A stretch of 64,000 bases of DNA, taken from contig OZ242303.1 of NCBI GenBank assembly GCA_965207945.1, forward strand, positions 1,364,001 to 1,428,000, read 5' to 3'. This stretch comes from JAAOII01 sp965207945 (lineage in GTDB: Bacteria > Pseudomonadota > Gammaproteobacteria > CBDBNL01 > JAAOII01). Positions 45,261-52,450 of this stretch are shown here, one piece after another. A model generated the notes under the pieces. It was not told the origin of the DNA. It made no database searches and saw only the letters and a program-made list of their open reading frames with translations. Both the position numbers and the translations under genes were made by a program. How positions within the stretch are numbered: the stretch's first letter is position 1; every line of letters begins with the position of its first letter.

Positions 45261-46936
45261 GGACGCTGGGGGGCTAGCCCGTTGGGGGTGCAGGTGAGGG
45301 CTGGGTATTGGTTTGGGTTGCCTAAATTCCAGGCACGAGAACCATCATCGCACATCTCTCCTTCCCAAGTTTCATAAATACTCCCATCAAATGCCTCTGG
45401 CATCTTCAAGTTAACAGTGGTGTTGCCTGCGCTGACGTCATCCGGATCACGATTACCTATTGTTAGTGTTACATCACTACCACTGGTCTGGTTATCCCAA
45501 TAAGAGTCGTTAATAGTTATAGTAGTGGCATGACCAACTAGACCGCCGACATTAATGCCCTCTTTAACATACTCTGCAGCAGCATAAGATGATGTGATCA
45601 CGACATTATTAATAGAAGCACCAATCAAACCTCCGATACTATTACCAGTGGAATTGATGACAACATCAGCTCCCACATAAGACGAAGTGATCTCTAATTC
45701 ATCCCCATAGCCAACCAAACCGCCGACATTACTCGTCGCGTTGACATGAGAGTCCTCCACATAAGACAAAGTGACCCCAGCACCGTTATCCGCCAGACCA
45801 ACCAGACCGCCAACAGAACTACTCCCGATGACAGAACCACCAACTGCATAAGACGAAGTTATGGTGGCACTCCCCCCATTACCAACCAGACCGCCGACTT
45901 GATTCGCTCCGCTTAAGACAGTAATATCCATCACATAAGACGAAGTGATGGTGGCACTCTCCCCATAACCAACCAAACCACCGACATAAAAACTAGAAGA
46001 CGTAACCTTTCCTGATGCAGAACTATTACTAATGCTTGCACCCTCTGCATAACCAACCAGCAGCCCCGCATTATTATTTTGGGCGCTAATGTTGCCAGAA
46101 CGGATATGAATATTATGCAGGACGGCAGTAGAGGAGATTGCGCCAAATAGTCCAGTCGGCTTAGCTTCAGAGTTTATTATAGTAAGATTATTGATTGTCC
46201 AACCATTGCCGTCAAAAGTTGCATTGAATGATAGCTTTCTATTAGTGCAAACCCCCGTAACGCCAAAAGAGCAGCTACCAATTGGTTCCCAGTTGGCATA
46301 GCCGTCAAGGGATATATTCTGCGTAAGCTCATAGCCGTTGCATGTAGTGATGCCGCTCTGACCGCCACAACCACGGGCATCACCAGCGAAAGATACACCA
46401 TTAAGGTTTGCCCGTACCTGATTTAATTCCTCTGCATTATGTATCTCTATTAGTCCATTGCCGTTATCATCTACGTCCAGAAAATTAGGTGTGCCATCGC
46501 CATCATCATTAGGACCAATAGCCACAGTAGCAACTGGAGCCGTTCCTTCTTTGCCTGTATCAGTGCCGTTTAATATCAAACTAACAGTGAAGTTATATGA
46601 TTGTCCGTTGGTTAGGCCGCTGCTTATCATCTGTCGCACATTCGGAGTGTTGCGATCTATTTGGTTGCTGTTTACTATCGTGGGCGGATCATTGGGAATG
46701 TTTATGTTGTAGTAGCTTATATTAATGCTGGCTATATCCGCATTGGGATTATTCCAGCTAAGAGTAACGTTACGGTCGCCAGGAATCGCATTTAGTTCTT
46801 GCACTGTAAACTTGGATAATTTGGTTGCGGGGGTGGGGGTGGGGGCGCCACCACCGCCACCGCCTCCACCACCGCAGGCAGTGAGGAAAACTACAAGGGC
46901 AGCCATCATTAAAATCGTATTAAAATCTTTTTGCAT
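45257..46936 (-). CDS. GLUG-repeat lipoprotein, tandem paralogue 2
   Basis: 559 residues from the ATG at 46936 (a TTG at 46942 is open). Same design as its downstream neighbour: lipobox FLTAC, nine glycines, APTPTP, FN3-like domain, GPNDDGDGTPNFLDVDDNG linker, GCGGQSGITTCNGYE, GLUG repeats (about six), and the same end. The first roughly 170 residues are nearly identical in DNA and protein, with greater divergence in the GLUG region. It lacks one GLUG unit present in its partner (NAIITSSYAAGGSVNGRNF). Clear recent tandem duplication or gene conversion. Confidence 0.88.
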   Translation of the reverse strand: MQKDFNTILMMAALVVFLTACGGGGGGGGGAPTPTPATKLSKFTVQELNAIPGDRNVTLSWNNPNADIASINISYYNINIPNDPPTIVNSNQIDRNTPNVRQMISSGLTNGQSYNFTVSLILNGTDTGKEGTAPVATVAIGPNDDGDGTPNFLDVDDNGNGLIEIHNAEELNQVRANLNGVSFAGDARGCGGQSGITTCNGYELTQNISLDGYANWEPIGSCSFGVTGVCTNRKLSFNATFDGNGWTINNLTIINSEAKPTGLFGAISSTAVLHNIHIRSGNISAQNNNAGLLVGYAEGASISNSSASGKVTSSSFYVGGLVGYGESATITSSYVMDITVLSGANQVGGLVGNGGSATITSSYAVGGSVIGSSSVGGLVGLADNGAGVTLSYVEDSHVNATSNVGGLVGYGDELEITSSYVGADVVINSTGNSIGGLIGASINNVVITSSYAAAEYVKEGINVGGLVGHATTITINDSYWDNQTSGSDVTLTIGNRDPDDVSAGNTTVNLKMPEAFDGSIYETWEGEMCDDGSRAWNLGNPNQYPALTCTPNGLAPQRP

Positions 46937-47010
46937 AATCAATGTCCGTTTGTTTAATAGATATAGTACTGTAAATTATTATATACCATAATTCAAGTAA
47001 TTAAGAATCA

Positions 47011-47050
47011 ATAAGTATTTGGAGTTACTTGGAGTTATTTGGAATTATTC
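47011..47050. repeat. 10-bp tandem repeat upstream of the GLUG pair
   Basis: Four contiguous 10-bp units on the plus strand: ATAAGTATTT, GGAGTTACTT, GGAGTTATTT, GGAATTATTC. It lies in the 153-bp gap between hisC and the lipoprotein pair, upstream of the pair. A TATAAT on the minus strand lies nearer the gene (within 46978-46990) but lacks a good -35. Confidence 0.5.
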
Positions 47051-47089
47051 GGGCTTTTACCACTGCCCAAAGCATATTTTGAGCGTATT

Positions 47090-48187
47090 TTAGAACAGTT
47101 GTTTAAGCTGATTAAGAAATAATTCGTTCTCTTGCGGGCTGCCGATGGACACGCGTAAACAATTACGTAATAAAGGATGGGACTTATCAAGGCTCTTTAT
47201 AAGCACTTTGTTGTCTTTTAGTTTTTCGCTAATGGTGGCGGCATCAAGTGTGTTGCTGCGAAACAATAAGAAGTTTGTTTCGCTGGGGTAGGTTTCTATT
47301 GCGCTAATTTCCTTCATCTTATGATATAAATCATCACGTTGGGCAACCGTTTCAGCAGCCCATTGCAAGAAATATTGAATATTATCCATGGCAAATAATA
47401 TGCTTTGTAATGTCAAGGAATTAATGTTGTAAGGCAGTCGTAACTTGTTTAGCTGTTCTATAACCTCAGGATGAGCAGCGGCAAAACCAAACCTTAACCC
47501 TGCCATACCAATCTTTGATAGAGTGCGCAGCTCAACCATATTAGGATGCTGGGTTATATCCAGCGACAGATTGCCGCTACTACAGAAAAAATCATAGGCG
47601 CGGTCAACCACAACCAAACCATTGCTGGTAGCCAACGCAATTTCAAGCACTTGTGGCGCAAATAAATTACCGGTTGGATTATTTGGCTGTGCAATAAAAA
47701 TTAGTTCGGGGTCATTATCTTTAATTGCAGCGCGAAAAGAATCTAAATTTAATGAAAAATCTTCCTGCAAGTCCACCTCTATAAATTTACCACCAAGCAC
47801 ATTAGTTAAATGGGAATACATGCTAAAGCTTGGGGAAGGGCTTAGCACCCGCGCCTTACTTCCTCCGCAGAGTAGAATAAGCAGGAGGATGAGTTCGTCC
47901 GAACCATTGCCTGGCATCAACATGGTAGACGGAGAAATTGCAAACTCCTCTTTCAAACGAGATTGCAGTTCATCTGTCCAGCTAAGCGGATAACGATTGA
48001 CTTCAATGTTCTTTAATCTTTCAAGCCACAGGGAAAATAAAGCGGGACTCAGGTCTTGAAAGCCATAAGCATTCTCCATAGCATCAAGACGCGCTGCTGA
48101 CTTGTCCACTTGAACTGGCACATAAGCATTTGCTTGTTGAATTTCTGGGGGGACTACTTTTTTAATTATGGTGGATATATCTTTCAT
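47090..48187 (-). CDS. hisC: histidinol-phosphate aminotransferase
   Basis: PLP enzyme that transaminates imidazole-acetol phosphate in histidine synthesis. 365 residues, fold type I. MLMPGNGSDELILLLI (cofactor phosphate site), FIAQPNNPTGN, VVDRAYDFF and the PLP-Lys region ELRTLSKIGMAGLRFGFA are visible, with Lys in LSK as the Schiff-base residue. Follows hisD by 8 bp. Confidence 0.96.
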   Translation of the reverse strand: MKDISTIIKKVVPPEIQQANAYVPVQVDKSAARLDAMENAYGFQDLSPALFSLWLERLKNIEVNRYPLSWTDELQSRLKEEFAISPSTMLMPGNGSDELILLLILLCGGSKARVLSPSPSFSMYSHLTNVLGGKFIEVDLQEDFSLNLDSFRAAIKDNDPELIFIAQPNNPTGNLFAPQVLEIALATSNGLVVVDRAYDFFCSSGNLSLDITQHPNMVELRTLSKIGMAGLRFGFAAAHPEVIEQLNKLRLPYNINSLTLQSILFAMDNIQYFLQWAAETVAQRDDLYHKMKEISAIETYPSETNFLLFRSNTLDAATISEKLKDNKVLIKSLDKSHPLLRNCLRVSIGSPQENELFLNQLKQLF

Positions 48188-48195
48188 TTTTTCTG

Positions 48196-49539
48196 TTACT
48201 TCTTTTCCTTCTCTTCCTTCGTTTCCTCTTTTAGAGTTGGGGGTTTTTCCACTCTAATCTTAACTGCCGCTGCATGAGCAAGTAACCCCTCGTCTTTAGC
48301 CATCTCTGCTGCCATGGGGGTTAATTTCATTGCAGAAGGTTGGCTTAACTGCAGAAAAGATATTCGCTTGATAAAGTCGTAAACTCCTAATGGAGATGAG
48401 AAGCGCCCTGCGGCGCCAGTTGGTAAAATATGATTAGGACCGGCCGCGTAATCGCCATAAACGGCAGAAGCATAATAGCCGCAAAAGACCGCAGAAGCAA
48501 ACCTTATGCTATCTTTATATTCATCTGGTTTTTGTAGCATAAGTTGCAAATGCTCGGGTGCCAAAGAATCAGCCAATGCAACGGACTCTGCAATATTAGT
48601 GGTTTTCACTAACGCTCCGTTATTTTGTAATGAGTGTTCAATATTCTCCTTACGATGCTGGGTGACTATCGCCTCTTTGATGCCTTTTTCCACCTCGCTC
48701 AATAAAGCGGAATTATCACTGAACAGCACTACTCGTGTATCTGGAGAATGTTCGGCTTGGGCAAACATATCCAAGACAATCCAGTCGGGCGTAGCATGCT
48801 CATCCGCCACTATCGCCACCTCTGAAGGACCTGCGAGGGTGTCTATGCCAACCTCGCCATAAAGTTGCCGCTTTGCCTCTGTAACATATTGATTGCCGGG
48901 ACCGGCTATCTTATCCACCTTATTAATGCTTGTTGTTCCCAAAGCGAGAGCTGCCACTGCCTGAGCTCCGCCTATGCAATAAAGAGTATCAACTTGCGCC
49001 AGATGAGCTGCGGCTAATACTATCTTGGAGATATTCCCATCTTGGGCTGGGCTAACTACAATTACTTCATCCACTCCAGCTAAGTGCGCTGGAATTGCCC
49101 CCATTAATACAGATGAAGGGTAAAGGGCACTGCCGCCAGGAACATAAATGCCTACTCTTTGCAAAGGCACAATCTTTTGCCCCATAACATGTTGGGGATT
49201 TATTTGTTCATACCAGCTATGCTGAATCTGGAAGTTATGATAATAGGTGATATTATCCTTTGCTTGTTCCAAATACATGGCTTGCTCTGGCAACAAGGAT
49301 TCATAAGCATCAGCAAAGTCATCTTTGCTGTATGTCAAATCTTTAATACTCTCTGCATTGCCTCCGTCATATTTCTTTGTTAGTGCAAGCAGCGCGTCAT
49401 CTCCTTTTTGACGTACCTCATTAATGATGTGTGTTACCGCCTCAATAATCGCTGGATCTCGCTGGATACCCTTGCTTTTTAATAGAGCAAACTTTTCCTC
49501 AAAGCCCTGGGCTGAGGAATCTAAAGTCATAATTTTCAT
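48196..49539 (-). CDS. hisD: histidinol dehydrogenase
   Basis: Zn enzyme that performs the last two oxidations of histidine synthesis. 447 residues. Signatures: IGGAQAVAALALGTTSINKV, KIAGPGNQYVTEAKRQLYG, DTLAGPSEVAIVADE, AQAEHSPDTR and SLAPEHLQLM. The last 20 residues are a Lys/Glu-rich tail (LKEETKEEKEKK) outside the normal fold. No other his genes adjoin, so the pathway is split. Confidence 0.97.
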   Translation of the reverse strand: MKIMTLDSSAQGFEEKFALLKSKGIQRDPAIIEAVTHIINEVRQKGDDALLALTKKYDGGNAESIKDLTYSKDDFADAYESLLPEQAMYLEQAKDNITYYHNFQIQHSWYEQINPQHVMGQKIVPLQRVGIYVPGGSALYPSSVLMGAIPAHLAGVDEVIVVSPAQDGNISKIVLAAAHLAQVDTLYCIGGAQAVAALALGTTSINKVDKIAGPGNQYVTEAKRQLYGEVGIDTLAGPSEVAIVADEHATPDWIVLDMFAQAEHSPDTRVVLFSDNSALLSEVEKGIKEAIVTQHRKENIEHSLQNNGALVKTTNIAESVALADSLAPEHLQLMLQKPDEYKDSIRFASAVFCGYYASAVYGDYAAGPNHILPTGAAGRFSSPLGVYDFIKRISFLQLSQPSAMKLTPMAAEMAKDEGLLAHAAAVKIRVEKPPTLKEETKEEKEKK

Positions 49540-49574
49540 AGGTTTATTTTAATGGTGTTGCTGTGGCTTTTGTA

Positions 49575-49660
49575 GCAAGTGCTATCATTTACTCTTGGGG
49601 ATTTTACAAAATTCATTTATTCTTAGGAGCTTTATTCTTGGGGATTTTGCAAAATCCTTG
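49575..49660 (-). repeat. tandem duplication across the stop codon of the CMD-family gene
   Basis: On the minus strand the segment encoding FCKIPKNK recurs about 42 bp later, after the TGA stop, as ATTTTGTAAAATCCCCAAGA. The duplication ends in a second in-frame-like stop. It looks like a recent slippage event that moved or copied the gene's end. Confidence 0.55.
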
Positions 49661-50179
49661 GGGGGCTACATCTAAAGCTGCATTAAACTTACTGGAAAGG
49701 TTTTGAAAAGCAATTAGCCCAGTCAGTTCAACTATGCCATCTTCATCCCAAAAATGTTTTAGGTTGTCAATGTGCTCCTGACTCACCTGCTTATCCGTGT
49801 AGGTCATTGCCTCACAATAATCAAGGGCGGCACGTTCTTTTTCGTCATATATATCCTCGTCACGCCAATTTTCTAATCCATCAACTTTTGCCATAGAACC
49901 ATCACGTCTGGCAAGGGTGGCGGAGTTTATATCTACACAAAAATGACACCAGTTAATTTGTGATACTCTGACGGTAATCATTGAACGTAGAATTGGGTCA
50001 ATTGGAGAACGGCGGCGGTCTAATACTCCATATAGGACAGCAACTGCCATGAATAGCTTAGGGACCCGTCCCCACAGCAAGCCAGGGATAAGCACCTCTC
50101 CGTATTTTTTCTTCTGGCGGTTGAAAAAAGGTCTTAAATACTGCGGATACTTATTTAGTGGTTTAGTATTGATTCTCAT
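49613..50179 (-). CDS. carboxymuconolactone decarboxylase (CMD/AhpD)-family protein
   Basis: 188 residues, all-helical CMD fold with a redox-type CxxC: INWCHFCVDINSATLA. The His that follows CxxC in peroxidase-active AhpD is not at the usual place (Asn instead), so an alkylhydroperoxidase role is uncertain. YDEKERAALDYCEAM and ELTGLIAFQNLSSKFN are typical of the family. The C-terminal tail (KIPKNKAPKNK) is a short repeat and is duplicated in the DNA past the stop. It ends 8 bp upstream of... hisD is 73 bp downstream on the same strand; miaA precedes it by 7 bp. Confidence 0.85.
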   Translation of the reverse strand: MRINTKPLNKYPQYLRPFFNRQKKKYGEVLIPGLLWGRVPKLFMAVAVLYGVLDRRRSPIDPILRSMITVRVSQINWCHFCVDINSATLARRDGSMAKVDGLENWRDEDIYDEKERAALDYCEAMTYTDKQVSQEHIDNLKHFWDEDGIVELTGLIAFQNLSSKFNAALDVAPQGFCKIPKNKAPKNK

Positions 50180-50186
50180 AAGGTTA

Positions 50187-51254
50187 TTATAATATTGATT
50201 TGATTATTTGCTTGGCTAATTCATCTGATGATAAAGAAGCATCCAATATGTTCAGATTGTCCCAAGACGACAACCAGGTTATTTGTTTTTTTGCCAGTTG
50301 GCGAGTTGCGATTATCCCCTTCTCTATCATTTCATTATACTTAATTTTATCTTGGTGTTTATCTTGGTGTTTATCTTGGAGTTTGCCATCAGTCCCATCC
50401 TGCGATTTACTTAATTCTTGTTGTTCTAAGTACTCCCATACTTGACGATAACCCACTGCCCGCATAGCTGGATAGGTTAAGTTAAGATCGCCTCTAGCGG
50501 ACAATGCTTTAACTTCTTCCAACAAGCCGTTCGCAATAAATTGATGGAATCTCTCGGCAAGTCGTTTATGCAGCTGCTCACGTTTAGCAAACATCAAAGC
50601 AAAAGTTAGAATTCGTCCTCCATGCCCTTCATGTTCGCCATGCTCCCCATGCCCTTCTTCTTTCCCCTGCTCGGACTCCCATAATTCTTTAAGCCCCTTT
50701 TTGTTGGACTTGTCAAATAATGAAGAGAGCGGCATGCCAACCTGTTCGTTTAGCTCAAGAGCGCGGCACAACCTTTGCTCGTCGCCACTGCCGATTCTTT
50801 GCGCTGCCTCTGGGTCAACTTTCTGCAGGGCAGCATGCAATGCGGCAGTTCCTCCTTGTTGTGCCAAAGCCATATATTTGGCGCGAATGGCTTTGTCTGC
50901 TCGCGGTAAGTCATTCAGCCCCTGTAAAAGTGCCTTAATATAAAACATTGTGCCGCCTACCACCAAAGGGACCTTGTGGCGAGCAACTACATCTGCTATT
51001 GCCTTGTGGGCATCTTCAACGAAACGCCCCGCCGAATAAACAGTGTTGGGTTCGGCTATATCAATCAGATGGTGTTTAACCTTTGCTTGGATGTGGGGTT
51101 CTGGTTTGGCTGAGCCGATATCCAGTCCTTTATACACTTGAACTGCATCGGCGCTGATAATCTCAGCTGGCAGTATTTTAGCTAGCTCCAGAGCGAGAGC
51201 ACTTTTACCGCTCCCGGTAGGACCCAGGATGATTATTAGGGTTTTAGCAGAAAT
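50187..51254 (-). CDS. miaA: tRNA dimethylallyltransferase, with apparent ATT start
   Basis: Adds the dimethylallyl group to A37 of tRNAs reading UNN codons. The frame contains a perfect N-terminal P-loop, IILGPTGSGKSALALELAK, then ISADAVQVYKGLDIGSAKP, VVGGTMFYIKALLQGL and YPAMRAVGYRQVWEYL, so the complete enzyme is present. However no ATG, GTG or TTG precedes the P-loop: the frame is closed by TGA at 51258-51260. The likely start is ATT at 51254, overlapping the accA stop as TAATT where TAATG would be normal. A GTG at 51137 would delete the P-loop and is unlikely. Two low-complexity inserts: GHGEHGEHEGHGG (50617-50672) and QDKHQDKHQDK (50346-50410), the second from a 12-bp DNA repeat. About 355 residues. 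Confidence 0.9.
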   Translation of the reverse strand: MSAKTLIIILGPTGSGKSALALELAKILPAEIISADAVQVYKGLDIGSAKPEPHIQAKVKHHLIDIAEPNTVYSAGRFVEDAHKAIADVVARHKVPLVVGGTMFYIKALLQGLNDLPRADKAIRAKYMALAQQGGTAALHAALQKVDPEAAQRIGSGDEQRLCRALELNEQVGMPLSSLFDKSNKKGLKELWESEQGKEEGHGEHGEHEGHGGRILTFALMFAKREQLHKRLAERFHQFIANGLLEEVKALSARGDLNLTYPAMRAVGYRQVWEYLEQQELSKSQDGTDGKLQDKHQDKHQDKIKYNEMIEKGIIATRQLAKKQITWLSSWDNLNILDASLSSDELAKQIIKSIL

Positions 51255-52198
51255 TATTCAAAATTACCGAAGCCCATCCACTTGTCATATCTTTGACGGA
51301 CGAGGTCGGCAGGATTGCTGACGCTGTTAAGTTCTTTTAACGAAGATAGTAATTGAGTACGGACTTTAGTATAAACATCTTCGGGGTGACGATGTGCTCC
51401 GCCAGATGGCTCTTGTATAACCTGATCCACCAGAGATATTTTTTTCAGTTTATCTGCGGTAATAGACATAGCTTTAGCAGCGACATCCGCATATTTGGCA
51501 TCACGCCAGAGTATGGAAGCACAGCCCTCAGGTGATATTACTGAGTAAATTGAATACTGCAGCATTAGTAATCTATCGCAAACCCCTATGGCAAGGGCTC
51601 CTCCCGAACCGCCTTCGCCTATAACCAAGCTTATAATTGGGGTCTTAAGACGCGCCATAACCATAAGATTGCGGGCTATGGCTTCACTTTGCCCTCTTTC
51701 TTCCGCCCCTATGCCAGGATAGGCGCCGGGAGTATCAATAAAAGTTATGATGGGAAGCTTGAACTTTTCTGCCATTTTCATTAATCGTAATGCCTTGCGA
51801 TAGCCCTCGGGCTTAGGCATGCCAAAATTACGCTTGACCTTTTCCGGTACTTCACGCCCTTTTTGTTGTCCTATCACCATAACTGGCTTGCCGTCAAGAC
51901 GCGCTAAAGCTGCTATCAGTGAAGCGTCATCGGAATACTGGCGGTCGCCATGCAGTTCTTCATGGTCGCTGAATACGTGTTCAAGATAATCGGTGAAATA
52001 TGGGCGTGATGGGTGACGGGCTATTTGGACAATCTGCCAGTCGCTGAGTGTGGAGAATACCTTCTGGGTAACTGACTCCAACCTTTCTTCTAATCTAATG
52101 ATTTCGGAGGTTATGCTTTCATCATTGCTTGCCATCCGCAAGCCGTCCAGTTTTTCCTGAACCTCCACTATAGGTTTTTCAAAATCTAAATGTTCCAT
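51254..52198 (-). CDS. accA: acetyl-CoA carboxylase carboxyltransferase alpha subunit
   Basis: Transfers the carboxyl group from biotin to acetyl-CoA for fatty acid synthesis. 314 residues, normal length. LDFEKPIVEVQEKLDGLR at the start, then HGDRQYSDDASLIAALARL, FGMPKPEGYRKALRLMKMA, FIDTPGAYPGIGAEERGQSE and VIGEGGSGGALAIGV. Translationally coupled to miaA through the shared TAATT. Upstream is repeat copy C. Confidence 0.98.
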   Translation of the reverse strand: MEHLDFEKPIVEVQEKLDGLRMASNDESITSEIIRLEERLESVTQKVFSTLSDWQIVQIARHPSRPYFTDYLEHVFSDHEELHGDRQYSDDASLIAALARLDGKPVMVIGQQKGREVPEKVKRNFGMPKPEGYRKALRLMKMAEKFKLPIITFIDTPGAYPGIGAEERGQSEAIARNLMVMARLKTPIISLVIGEGGSGGALAIGVCDRLLMLQYSIYSVISPEGCASILWRDAKYADVAAKAMSITADKLKKISLVDQVIQEPSGGAHRHPEDVYTKVRTQLLSSLKELNSVSNPADLVRQRYDKWMGFGNFE

Positions 52199-52270
52199 AA
52201 TTTTTTGCTGTGCTAGGCAACATTATACTACATATAGTTGAATAATTTGATATTTTGATACAGAAATATT

Positions 52271-52450
52271 TTGTGTCGCGAGCGTTGGACATTTTGCGGG
52301 CGGAGCATGGCTCAGCCCCTACAGACCTTCATCGCGAGAATTTATGCACCATACAGAATTGCGTTGCAAGAATTTATGCATCATACAGACCTGCGTCGCG
52401 AGAATTTATGCACCATACAGACCTGCATTGCGAGGATTCATGCATCATAA
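52271..52450 (+). repeat. dispersed intergenic hairpin repeat, copy C, with 33-bp tandem extension
   Basis: Starts like copies A and B (GTCGCGAG, ACATTTTGCGGGCGGAGC), has an imperfect hairpin GGGCGGAGC / GCTCAGCCC, then CCTACAGACC. The 3' module is amplified: four contiguous units of about 32-33 bp with the core GCGAGAATTTATGCACCATA and ACAGACCTGCG-type joints, at about 52326-52450. The last unit ends at the priA stop codon. Confidence 0.8.

Noticed and set aside
50187..51137. miaA beginning at the GTG at 51137
   Set aside because: It would remove the intact P-loop encoded directly upstream in the same frame.
52326..52450. Possible CRISPR array (four 33-bp units)
   Set aside because: The units are contiguous with no spacers and belong to the dispersed repeat family; no cas genes are near.
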